DNA of 64,000 nt from Anaeramoeba flamelloides (lineage: Eukaryota > Metamonada > Anaeramoebidae), in NCBI GenBank assembly GCA_027625915.1, contig JANTQA010000012.1, positions 14,408,501-14,472,500 of the forward strand, in the 5' to 3' direction. The position numbers and the translations under genes are program-made. The notes under the pieces were generated by a model. That model was given only the letters and a program-made list of their open reading frames with translations. It was not told the origin of the DNA and did no database searches. Each line of letters begins with the position of its first letter. Position 1 is the first letter of the stretch. Positions 1 through 10,800 of this stretch are shown here, one piece after another.

Positions 1-808
1 AATGAATGGAAAGCAAAAAACAAAAAAGACAAAAAAAAATGATAAAAATATTATGTAAAATCAAAATTATTTTCAAATTGAATGAAAGTGTAGTATTTTG
101 ATTCTTTTAACTGTTTTAGCTGTGCTCCCAAATTTTTGGATTCTGGTTGATATTTGAATTACTGGATTAATAATTTGTTTTTTTCAACATATTCCCTTTA
201 GGAAGTAGGTACATGTTACCATTTTGAAAAATTTTAATTGCGACAACATTACTGAAAAAAGATTTTTTGAGTGTCACAAGATATTGAAAATTTTAAACTC
301 AAAATATCAACAACTGTTCTATTTGTGAAAAGAAATAAAGTAAACAAGAGTGGGATCTTTCAATTTTTTGAACATTTTTTTTGATTAAATTTTTGGTTTT
401 ATTAAATTATGTTTTGGATCTGGAAATGTGTTTAGTTAAACACTTGAAATTATACATCAAATAATCCAAAAAAAAATAGACCCGAGAAGGTGTGTATTTT
501 CAAACAAATCTTTTCCTTTTCGGAGACCAAAAACACGAAAGATCACCATTCCAAATAAACTTGTTTAAATCAAGAATAAAAAAAAAAATAATTCGATCAA
601 AGCCTATTTTCGAAGATTTTTTTTCTTTTTCTTTTTAATTTTTATGAATCTCAAACAATTTATCTACCTTGGAATTTCTCGCACCGTTACTATTTATTAT
701 TATTTAACAAAACTATTTTTTTACATATTTGCTTTCGCAATTCTTTTTTCAAATATTTTTAGCATAATAATTCAAAACAAATAATTTAATTTCAAAGATT
801 AAAAGAAA

Positions 809-1213
809 ATGATTGGATTATCGAAATCAAAAAATACAGTTACAAAAGATAATAAACCCCAAGTAAAAGAAAAAATTGAGAAAAAATTTCAATCAGATTC
901 AGAATTATTTTGAGTTTTTTTCATTTAAATGATAAATAAATAAATTTCAAATCAAAAAAATACATCCAATAAATCTTTATTTCTGAAGAGGAATTCAAAA
1001 ATATACTTTTTTTTTTTTGAACCCAAAACTAGAATTAGATGAATTAAATGAAAATGGTAATTTATAAAATTCATTTTTGAAATTCTTTCGAAATTACAAG
1101 TAATTTTTTAATCAAAAATTTTACAAACAAAAGTTTTTCCATATGAAGAATGAAAAATAAACCCAAGTAAAGAAGTAATTCTATCAAATATTACAGATAA
1201 GATCAAGAAATAA
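809..1213 (+). CDS. Candidate small multi-exon gene, unknown function
   Basis: I do not recognise this. An ATG at 809 opens a 34-codon frame (MIGLSKSKNTVTKDNKPQVK...) ending at TGA 911-913, with codon use better than the surrounding AT-rich DNA. About 110 bases on, a second open stretch (PKLELDELNEN) ends at 1056 before a GTAATT donor. An acceptor AG at 1171-1172 follows. The join is in phase and yields EVILSNITDKIKK then TAA at 1211-1213. How the first frame connects to the second is not resolved: the in-frame TGA at 911 means either an earlier donor (GTAAAA just after CCCCAA) or two unrelated pieces. The product would be short, lysine-rich and soluble. Confidence 0.25.
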
Positions 1214-2194
1214 ATGATTGTTTTTTATTTTTTCTTGATAAAATTTTTTCATTATTTTGATTTCCATTTTTTAATTGGTGTGTAAATATATTATACTAGG
1301 ATATATCTGGCACTCTCATATTTATTAAAATATTAATGTATTTGGTTAAAGAAATGATTTTGAATGATTTTAGTTTCACATAAATTAATGGAACTCAAAA
1401 TTGGTAAAATGTAGTTACTCAATTAATTAATGATTTAGAAATTAATTGATAATTTTTGTGAAAAAGAAATTTGCTATTGTGTAAAAAATTGAGAATGTTA
1501 AAAAAAAATGGATTAGTTTGAATAACCTTCCATAAAGCTTTTTCTTTGATTGATCTATTATTAAAAATTTGTTGAAAAAATTGTGAATATTTTTGAGATC
1601 TCCAAAAAACAGCTTATTGGATCTTGCTTATCAAGGTGATTTTAATTGTTTTAATTGATTTGATTTAAAATAATATAATGAATTATTCTTTGAAGTTAAT
1701 TTATTTCTTCTATTAATTTATCTAACTATTCTGGAAAAAAATTGTACAATTGGTTTTTAATAGTAAAATTTGTTATGAAAAGGAAAAATTTTGAATTATT
1801 TTTTTTACTGTATATTTACTGATCAATAAAGAATGTATGAAACTGAAATTTCACAAACTGGATTAATACCTATTGTTGAAATATTCAAGCCAATTTCACA
1901 TGAATGAAGAAATCATAGCCTGAAAAAATCCGAAAAAAATTCACTATTACTAAGGTTTATAATTAAATTCTCAATTTGGGAAAAATGAACATTCTTAAAT
2001 TTTGGTTTAATGTGATGTTTTGAATTATATTTTGATTCCAATAATCATTCTAATTTTAGGATTTGGTTTTTGTTTCCAAATGAAGAACAAAAGAAATTAT
2101 AAAATTGATTCGAAAATGAGATCTTTCCCTACTTGTTTTTCAATTAAACCCGACTTGAAAGTTTTAATCCAGAACGCGATCATGAAAAAATTTT

Positions 2195-2520
2195 TTCAAA
2201 AAAAAATTAAATATTTGCTAATTTTAGAATTTTTAATAACTTCAATTAGAATAAACACAATTGGTTATATAAAAGATCTTTGATCAAAAAATATTTTTAA
2301 AGATATTTTACCAGTTTAAGTTGAAAAATCCAATTTTCTATTAAGATTTTTTTCAAATTTAATAGTAAAAAATTTGAAAAATTTTTTCTAGCTAAGAGGT
2401 CATTTTATTATATTTTAAAAGTATTTTAAATCTGATGAATATCTTTCAAATAGGGAATCAATTATTTGGACTATTAAAGAATTATTTGTTCTTTTAAATT
2501 GGAAAAAAATTTTTTTTTTT
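2195..2520. repeat. Dispersed ~330 bp repeat, copy 1
   Basis: This stretch is repeated in the same orientation at 5115-5455. Both copies run through a landmark near 'gatgaatatct', then 'agggaatcaatta', then 'ctattaaagaattattt'. They are diverged by substitutions and short indels. No terminal inverted repeats or coding potential are visible. The 87-codon ORF overlapping it (2020-2283) has no counterpart frame in the other copy, so I do not regard it as coding. Confidence 0.6.
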
Positions 2521-2796
2521 GATTTTCCGTTGGGTTTTTTTTAATTTTTGAAATAAACAGAAAATTTTTGAAATTTTCGGTTTATTTCAAAAAGTTAAAA
2601 AAAACCTAGGCACCCTACGGCACTTGACAGACACTTCCATTAGATTTTTGAGAATTTTTGAAATAGACAGAAAATTTTTGAAATTTTCGGTTTATTTCAA
2701 AAAGTAAAAAAAACCTCCGTTAGCTTTTCCAGAATTCAAAAGAATTGAGTAAAATCTTTGGTTTTTCTCTATTCTTTTGAATTCTGGAAAACCTAG
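2519..2796. repeat. Array of three palindromic modules
   Basis: Three hairpin-forming units lie head to tail. The first (about 2531-2609) and second (about 2640-2716) have arms reading 'tttttgaaataaacag' (the second has 'atagac' for 'ataaac') and 'tttatttcaaaaag' around a short 'gaaattttcgg' core. The third (about 2722-2796) has arms 'ttttccagaattcaaaag' and 'cttttgaattctggaaaa' around 'aaatctttgg'. The linkers carry short GC-richer words such as 'cctaggcaccctacggcac'. The same module types recur at 46.7-47.1 kb, 60.7-60.85 kb and 60.55/61.3-62.0 kb. I do not recognise the family. Confidence 0.7.
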
Positions 2797-2995
2797 GACA
2801 CAGAATATTTATCATCAGTTATTTCTTTTCTGTATTTCAGGTTTTTTTTAGATGAGTAGAGTGTTTTCAAAACTATTAGTTATTATCTCTTCAAAAAATG
2901 ATCCTAAAGTTGAATTTAAAGAAAATTCATTGTCACATCACATTTAAAAATATTTACCCCAAAATAGAACACCTTTTTTTCTCGAATAGTGACTT

Positions 2996-3229
2996 TTAAA
3001 AATTCGTCGTACTACTAACAACAATAAAAACAACCATCCTAAGATTTTTAAGTTCTGAAATGTTGGTTATATTGTGAATAAACTCTATTAACAAGGATGA
3101 AATGATAATTGTAGTAATAGGTTTGTCTAACTTGGAATTTTCAATTTTATTATTCGATACGAGCGGATGGTAAATTTGTTGAGGTTCACAATGAAATTGT
3201 GAAATAAAATCCAAAAAAATGAATTAACC
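2996..3229 (-). CDS. Candidate exon, unknown product
   Basis: An open frame of about 76 codons on the minus strand has unusually rich codon use for this region (for example ISQFHCEPQQIYHPLV), ends in a hydrophobic stretch (IIISSLLIEF) and stops near 2996. It begins after an in-frame TAA with no ATG and no AG acceptor nearby, so the 5' boundary is unexplained. It lies downstream of, and on the same strand as, the pecanex-like gene and could be a further exon or a relic of it. I saw no phase-compatible join. Confidence 0.25.
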
Positions 3230-3618
3230 AAATGTTTTTATATAACAGTTTTTATAAATTCAAGATCCCTAAATGTTGTTTACTGATAAATTCAAAAAAA
3301 TGTTTGGAAATTTTTACTTGATTTTCCTTTTTGAAATTTTTATATCCAAGCTTTGAATAAAGCATTTTATGAAGTCAAGTGTTAAGAAACTCTGTAAAAT
3401 TAGTTGTTCTTCAAAATATTCTTTGTTCTGGACTGTTTGATAAGAAATAGTTCAAAGATTTATCAAAATGGAAAACAAACTAAAAATTTGTTGAAATTTA
3501 TTAGAATTTATCAGTATTACAATTTCTTTTCTTTTAACCAAGCACTAGAAACAATCAATGCAATGTGGTTATGATCTTTAAAGTCTAATCAGATCAGCAA
3601 GGTATAATTTCAGAATAA

Positions 3619-4816
3619 TTAATCTTGTTTTTCGAAAGGTTTTTTTTTTTTCATTTCAATCAGAATAAAGGGATTGGAAAATTTATTTTTATTGTTTAGT
3701 GTAGAAAAGTGCTCGTTTACATCCCAATTATTTCGAGACACGCCTTCTAATTTGTCTAAAATTTTTATTTTTAAGAAAAATCTGTGAAAAGTAAAGTCAA
3801 ATTCATATGGATGAAAAACTGTTAGAGTGTTATTTAAAATTTTCGATCAATAAAAAAAAAAATTCTTTGTTTTTTGTTTTTTTTTAATTGTTTTATAACT
3901 TACTTCTTCTTGGTATTCTTCATCGATTTCATATGTTTGAATCCTACCGTTTTCATCAAGATAAGAATGCTTTGTTGTTCTAGTTTTTGTTACCATCTCG
4001 TGCTTTTTTTCCTTTTTAGGTTTTTCGTTTGTTTCCTCAATTTTTACATCTGCTAAGTTGTTGTCTTCTTCGTCTATTGAAGTTTCTTCTTCTCTCTCCT
4101 TTTTTTTTCTTTTTTCTTTTTCTTCTTCATAGTCCTCCGTTGTGGTGGAGGAGGTGGTAGAGGAACTATTAATAACTATTTTTTTCTCTTTTTTTGAAGA
4201 TCCTGATTCTTTTTCTTTTTCGTTTTCGTTTTCGTTATTAGATCCTTGGCTTTCAAGATTTGAAAAAATCCCTCCACTATTTTCTGAAGAAGTACCTCTG
4301 TTCTTGTTTTTTTTCTTTTTCTTTTTCTTTTTCTTTTTCTTTTTCTTTTTCTTTTTCATCTTATCGTTTTCATCAGTGTCTTCTGCTTCCTCCTCTTCTT
4401 CTTCGTTTAATTGTTGTCGGTGGTTAAATTGCTCATGAAAATTATAGTTTAATAATTTTAAAACAAGGAATAGAATAAAAACCAGAATTGCAAAAATTGT
4501 TGCTGAAGAATATTTGTTAATTTCCTTTGTTTTTTTTTTTTTTTTTTGCGAAATAAAAAAGATGAATTTTTTTTTAGTTGTCAATGAGAGATAGATTTTT
4601 TTGAAGTAAACCTTCCCACTTCAAAAGAAAAGATCCAAAAAAATTAAAAAAAAATCATACAAAAACAAGAAGTCCAAAAGGAACAAGAAAAAAAAAAGAC
4701 CACAAATAAATCTGAAGAACTTTCATAAATTTAGGATGTTTGATATGATAAAAATATCCCCCAGTCAGAGTTGACATTAAGGTTTCTGTGAGAAAAATTT
4801 TTATTGTTTCTTCCAT
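3619..4816 (-). CDS. Pecanex-like N-terminal membrane protein, three exons
   Basis: Exon 1 4816-4661 starts at ATG 4816 and encodes 52 aa including LTGGYFYHIKHPKF and LQIYLWSFFFLVPF. This matches the conserved pecanex N-terminus as I remember it (a TLTGGWYYD-like motif, then HLYLWLFLL-like residues). A 49 nt intron (GTATGA...GGGAAG) joins in phase 0 to exon 2 (4611-3900), which has a second membrane helix followed by KLLNYNFHEQFN, like pecanex KLVNYRLH. Next comes a long acidic, lysine- and serine-rich tail with a 17-lysine run encoded by a CTTTTT hexamer repeat near 4311-4357. Donor GTTATA and acceptor TTTAG (144 nt intron) join in phase 1 to exon 3 (3755-3619). Total about 334 aa, far shorter than pecanex proteins of more than 1,000 aa. 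A stronger donor (GTAAGT, 3903) would instead end exon 2 four bases earlier. Pecanex proteins are multi-pass endomembrane proteins of poorly known biochemistry. Confidence 0.55.
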
Positions 4817-5114
4817 TTGTTATTTAAAATAAAGAAAATTGATGCAAGTAAATCAAATAAAAAGATGAAGTTCACACAAATTTGTTTTTGTTGTTAAAAT
4901 ATTGACTTTGATTACTCTTCAAATTTGAAAGAAAGAAAAAAATTTGAGAAAAAATAACTTGATGTTTTGAATTATTTAATTTTGACCAAAACAATTTGAT
5001 TTAAACATGTCTGAAATTGAGTTATTTTGAAAAAAATATCACAATGCAATTCAAATTCATTAAGACCAGTCTTTTATTATCTTTCTTTAACCAAAAACGA
5101 TCCTTATCAAATTT

Positions 5115-5455
5115 TATCAAAAAAAAAGTACATTTTTGCTAATTTTTCCACTTTTTCATAACTTCACTTATAATAAAAACTATTAGTTAATAAAAGATCT
5201 TATGATAAAAATTATTTTTCAAGATATTTAACAATTTAATTTGAAAAATCCAATTTTCCTTGTTTTCTTAAGATTTTTTACAAAATTAATAACCAAAAAT
5301 TTGAATAATTTTTTCTCACAGTCAAGCTGTTCTAATAATATATTTTAAAAGTACACTAAATCCGATGAATATCTATATCATAGGGAATCAATTATTTTGA
5401 CTATTAAAGAATTATTTAACGTTTTTTATTTAAAAAAATAAAAAAATTTTGGTTT
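5115..5455. repeat. Dispersed ~330 bp repeat, copy 2
   Basis: Direct, diverged copy of 2195-2520. Shared landmarks include 'aaaatccaattttc', 'gatgaatatct' and 'agggaatcaatta' in the same order and spacing. Confidence 0.6.
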
Positions 5456-5704
5456 TCTGATATATTTTACTCGACAGGAATAATGTTTTTGTAATTATTT
5501 TTTTTGTATATAAAAAGTGAATTTTGATTAGAACAAGTTTAACTCATTTCTTAATTAATGATTTTAAGCCACCAAACGTCCAGTATCTTCTTAATAATTA
5601 AAAAAAAATATATATGTTTTTAAAATGTTTTAGTTTTTTGTAGTTACTAAAATTAAGAATATTTGAAACATAAGCTACTAATGTTGGATATAACTTGTTT
5701 TCAG

Positions 5705-5777
5705 CAATATTTGGAACAAATATCAATATAAATTTGATTTAGACCCTCTTATGAAAAAAAGGGCCCACTTTTTCTGA
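5705..5777 (+). CDS. Candidate terminal exon, unknown product
   Basis: A textbook 3' splice site precedes this patch: 'ctactaatg' (branch-like), then 'ttgttttcag' ending at 5704. The frame after it reads NIWNKYQYKFDLDPLMKKRA and stops at TGA 5775-5777. The exon is 73 nt and enters in phase 2 (one base completes the first codon). No upstream exon could be assigned with confidence, and I do not recognise the product. Confidence 0.35.
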
Positions 5778-5976
5778 ATAACATAGGATATCTACTATCA
5801 AAATAAAATGATTCGAAAACTTATACTGGAATTAAATCATTATATCAATTGTTTGAGAAATTAAATTACTCATTTTTCTTATTTTCTTCAATCCAAAAAA
5901 TATAAAATCTAACAGCTACCAAACATTCAAGTTACACACGGTTATCGTTGAAGATTCTATTTATATTTTTTTTTTT

Positions 5977-6142
5977 CAAACTTACTTGTAAATAAATATT
6001 ACCAGTTAGTAAATCTCATTAAGGGAAACGAGTATCAAATCTGCATTACACATCAAAAAATTAAATTTGATAAAGAAAATTATCTTAAAAAAAAAAAAAA
6101 AACAATTAAATATTATTTTTCTGCTTCACTTCAAACTAAATA
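5977..6142 (+). CDS. Candidate exon, unknown product
   Basis: Open frame of about 55 codons following a poly-T tract, reading NLLVNKYYQLVNLIKGNEYQ and ending with SASLQTK then TAA. Codons such as GGA AAC GAG and ATC TGC ATT are out of character for the local junk. It has no ATG, and a 5' boundary is not defined. A short patch just upstream (VIVEDSIYIF, about 5943-5975) is in another frame and may be its preceding exon. Confidence 0.3.
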
Positions 6143-6858
6143 AAGTTTTTATATTTTGAAATTATTTATAATAGCAATAAATAATTTTTTTTTAAAACAT
6201 ACTCATAATTTTTGGTTTTTTAAAAAAAGTTTTTATTACAATACCCTTCATTTTACAATCTAAATCTGGTTTTGATATATCTCTCTTGACCAAAAAATAT
6301 ATTTTTACAACTTGATTAACATTTTTGTATTCAAATTTCTATTTTTACACTTAATACAAATCTAAATTAATATTTTTTGAATTAGGTTACCAAAATAAAT
6401 TGAAATCATTCCAGTTTATTAGATTTGATTTGATTTTTTTTTTATTTGTTTATTAACCAACAATTCCCACACATTTTCTAATATTCATATAATAACCAAA
6501 ATTCTTTATATATTGCCAACTACTGGAAAAATCGAATATATATAACAAAATTATAGAGAAGATCTTCTTGAATTTCCTTCAACTAAGAACTAATAAAATG
6601 TCTTGTATTGATGAAGGATTAAAATTCCAATAACATATGAACAGCGATTTCTGATACTCAAAAGGGGGGTTTTATTTTTATTTTTATGATTAAAATAATA
6701 TTGAACATAAGGATTTGAAAAATACCATAGTGGCATAAATTAAAGTTCAAAAAGAATCTTTAAACATATAATTTTCAAAAATTTTCAGTTGAAGTCATTA
6801 AAAGTATATCTAAAAATTAATTTGAAATATGTAAAAAATATTTAAATTCAAAAAACTA

Positions 6859-7478
6859 AACTATTTTTCAAAAATTTTGACTCACTTTATAATGTTAATG
6901 GAAGTTGTTTTGAGGGTTTTTGTACTATATTCTTATCAAAAAAATATTTTCAAATTTTTATATCAAAATTATTTTTTCTAATTTTTCAATTTTTATTTTT
7001 CATTTGTTTTTCTTTTTCTTTTTTTTTCGTTTAGCTTTTTTTCTTTTTCTTTTTTGTTTTCTCTTTTTTGTTTTCTTTTTTTAATTTTTCTTTTTCTTTT
7101 TTTTTTTTGATCAAAGATAATGTGGAAAAAAAAAAATCTTCAAAAAGACAAACAACCACTACGAAAATTGAGACTATGTAATGTCTTTAAAAATGGATTT
7201 AATTATAAGCCAAAAATCATGTTTTTAACTTTTTTTCAGTGAAAGTTCAGTATTAAAAAATCTGTAATGATCATTTCAAAAATTGTGAATCGCTTTTTTT
7301 TAGTTTTTGGTTTTATTTTTTTTTTTAATTTTTAAATCTCTGTTTTTATAGATTTATATTGATTTAAAAGTGAATTAAAAACCAGATTTAATTATTTATT
7401 GTTCTTTGAATACTAAAGGATATATTTGTTTTTTCAATTTATTTATTTCAGGTGAGTCGCAATTTTTGAAATGGGGTT
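6859..7478 (+). repeat. 620 bp TIR element (family T), copy A
   Basis: Begins 'aactatttttcaaaaatttt' and ends with the near-inverse '...caatttttgaaatggggtt', so the two termini form an imperfect inverted repeat of about 25 bp ending in GACTCAC/GTGAGTC. Both ends abut TA, consistent with a TA target-site duplication. The inside has a long pyrimidine-rich tract and then a conserved block near 'ctttttttcagtgaaagttc'. No transposase frame is visible, so it looks like a non-autonomous DNA element. Other copies: 18452-19113, 52913-53493, and partial ones at 38045-38210, 45000-45275 and 52031-52448. Confidence 0.7.
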
Positions 7479-7893
7479 TAGATTTTCGAATCAAAGTATC
7501 AACTGCCACAACTAACTATTTCCAAATATGAATGAATTTTTTTTGAGTTGAATTTTTTAAAAAAATATAAACAAATTTTGTGTTTTTACCATTCGAAAAA
7601 TATGAATTGACAAATAAAACTTAAAATAAGAATAACATAAAAATTCAAGGTGGAATGTTTATGACTGATCAATTATTTATTTATAAAGTTTTATTTATAT
7701 GAAGAATACCGAGTATTTTTTTAAAATTAAAAAAAACTTGATTAGAAATAAAAATAAATACTAATATCTAGATTTTTTCTTTCAAAATAAAAAAGATTAA
7801 TCTTTATGATGAATTCGATTCTAAATTTCTAAAAACTGGATATAATATTTCAATTTAATACGATATATAACTCGATAAATAAATAGATTTAAA

Positions 7894-10800
7894 TTATTTA
7901 TTTTTCTTTTTGTTTTGATTTTTATTTTTCTGTTTTTCTTGATTTTTCATTTTATTTTTGTCTTCATTTTCGTTATTTTTATTCGATTTATTTTCTTGCG
8001 AAAGCTTTTCATTATCGCTTCTCATGTCACCAGGTAAAATCTTTAAAAAGATTAATTGATAGAACATCTTTAATAATATGAGTAGCCAAGCTATTTGCAT
8101 GAATTCTAAGACTACTAATGGTATAATAATGCCAGCATAAAAAACAACCAAACCATTTGGGGTGGGGAATACACTCGGCCCTTGGAGAATAGCGGTAACT
8201 ACATGTAATGGATAAGCAAGCCCTCTTAATGCAAAATAGAAAAATAATAAAAAGCAAAGCATTACTTTAGATGCTTTTACATGATCAAGGTATCTAATGA
8301 TTTTTCCATAATAAAGAAGAACTACTCCCATATCATTTACGAAAAAAATTGGTACACCAAATTCATCAAAATAATAATAATACGATGTAAGCACAACAAC
8401 AGCAGTAACAAAATGGTGAAGATACATCAAGTATACTCCTTTTCCATTCTCAAGTCTGTGAAGATTTGGTAAGATTATACTTATATATGATAATTGCAAT
8501 AAATAGATAAATTTTGTTCCCAGAGTAAATCCATGTGATAATTCAATATGTTTTAAAAATTGGAAATCAAGATATGGGACAATCGTTCTTTTTAAAAGTG
8601 GTGTCTATTCGTTAAAAAAAAAAATAATAATAATTTTGAAAGATTAAAAACAAAAAAATTATACAAATATAATAACAAAAATTTTGGTATAAAATTAAGA
8701 GAATGTTTTATATGAGAAAAAAATTTTTTATCTCTTTGCTGAGAAAAGAAGAAACAAAAGGTATGAATAAAAGGGCAATTTAAAGCACAGGATTATTGGT
8801 AAAATCAATTAAAAAAGCATATCATTGAGATTTTTTTTATTGGATTTGATTTCATCATTATTATACAATAAATAAGATGCTGAGAAGAAAATTCCTTTTA
8901 TTTGTGGCGAATGTTTTTACAAGTAGAAATAAACTATCAGCAATATTATTATAATAAATACTTTAAAACTTATTTAAAACACAAAAATAAATAAATTGTT
9001 ATTAAGATTCCAAACTCCAATTCAAAATTTTTAACACACCAAAATTCAATTTTTGAGAAAAAAAAACTTATTTATTCAATTCTAGAAGTAACACCAAATT
9101 TAGAGCCATTCACTAATTGAAATGTTAACAATTGTTTATTAATTACAATACTTACAAAAAACAAATAATTATTATTACTAATAAATCAAGATTAGTGTTA
9201 AAAATTTTGGAGTAGGGACAAAACAAAATAAAATACATTGGTAAAATTGTTAAAAATTCTATTAAGAATATTGATCGATCAAATGGTTAGATATCATCAT
9301 CTAATTTTATTTGAGTTCTTATATTTTGAATAACTCAACTTTAGCATAATATCAATTGTCCGAAAAAGATATTTCGATCGAACGAAACAAGTTATGTAAT
9401 TCAAAAAATAAAATGAAAACAAAAAACTAAATTGATTTTTATATTTTTGAAAAATCAAAATTATTTCCATTTTGAATGGAATTGTATTATTATGATTGTT
9501 TGGACAGTTTTAACTGTGTGGAAAATTTTGAATTTTAGTTTATTTCAACATAATTCAAAAAATATTGGACTTTTGCCTGATAAAAAAAAAAAAAAAAAAA
9601 ATGGGAAACATTTTGTTGGTTTTTCGAGAAGTTATCTTTATGAACAAAATTAACTGATATGATTGTTTATAACTTGAATTAAAAAACATTAAATTTGGAA
9701 ATAAATTCGCCTTTAAGTTTTTTTAATTTAATTATTAATTTTGTTTCGAAAATATATTGATTTTTTAATCAAAATAATTCTGAAAAAAACAAAATTGTAG
9801 TTACTTTCCCTAGAATTTAAATCTTTTTTATAAAATAAAAAGGCATTTGCCATTAATTTTTTTCTTTATTTATTCTATGAAGAGGAAAAAAAATATATTA
9901 AATTTTCTAATTATATTTCTCAAGTTATCCTCATTTTCATAACATTATAGATATTATAAACATAAACTCTTTTTCAGTCAAATGGGGGCAGTTTTATTGA
10001 AGAAATAGTGTATATTCTAAGAGTTTAATCGAGTATTCTTCTCAAAAGTAATTTTCAATTTTTAGATCAAAATTTGATTTTTTTTTTTTGCTTTTTGCTT
10101 TTTTTTTTTCTTTTTTATTTTCTTTTTGAAAAGTCAATATGAAAAAAAAAAATGTTTTAAAACTCCAAATTAGCTTTAAGAAAAGCGATTCTTTGGAATT
10201 TCTTTTAAAATCAATTCAACTAGTGTTAAAAAATCTTATTGTTAATAATTTTAATTTCCTAAAGTAATTAAGAAAGATTGCATCGAGACGTTTCAATGAA
10301 AGTGGATCAAATAATTTTTTTAACATTTGTTTTTTTCGGAAATTTATAGTTTGTTCAGGTGTTTCTTTTATGAACATCAACTCTAATGTGAAGTTTATAA
10401 TTTCTCTTATTTCTAAACAATCGTATGTTGGCTGATTCTTAAAAAAAAATTAATTTTTCATTTTTGGCTGGGTTACCTTTGGATGAAAGGGGGTTTAAAT
10501 TCCAAAAACTTTGGACATGGTTAAAAGAGTGAAAACAATAACAATCTCACAATTTTCATTAAATTTGGAAATGATTTTGATTTTTATAAAAAATATAAAA
10601 ATCATTTTTTTATTTTTTGTTTTTTGCTTTAATTTCTTTTTTTCCAATTACGGAAGAGTTTACCTGAGATCATATAATATTGTTTGAATGGCTGGTATTT
10701 GATCCTAGTTGAGTACATTTCAATAGAAAAATTAGTATGTTTAGTACAGTAGTGTAGTGTGTTTGAGTTTTGTAGAGTTTTTTTTTTTTTTTTTTTTTTG

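Larger units (their letters stand above)
1..3618. other. Repeat-rich stretch with few exon-like patches
   Basis: No long gene is visible. 1-230 resembles 9430-9560 at low similarity (shared segment around 'ttaactgt' followed by a T-rich run), so both may be copies of one old repeat. 1555-1720 shares a 'gagatctcc' segment with the fold-back family at 19.9 kb and 54.2-54.6 kb. GC-richer patches with open frames lie at 480-570 (both strands open, undecided), 809-1213 (+), 2852-2947 (+, a 31-codon ATG ORF starting MSRVFSKLLV) and 2996-3229 (-). The rest is AT-rich with no recognisable signal. Confidence 0.5.
4817..7893. other. Intergenic region with repeats and plus-strand exon-like patches
   Basis: Contains the second copy of the 330 bp repeat (5115-5455), two plus-strand exon candidates (5705-5777 and 5977-6142) and a 620 bp TIR element (6859-7478). 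The remainder (4820-5110, 6145-6855, 7480-7890) is AT-rich, with many homopolymers and no gene or structure I can support. Confidence 0.5.

Noticed and set aside
4142-4438. Plus-strand 98-codon ORF rich in F/S
   Set aside because: It is the antisense translation of the lysine/glutamate-rich tail of the pecanex-like gene; long F runs come from the CTTTTT repeat.
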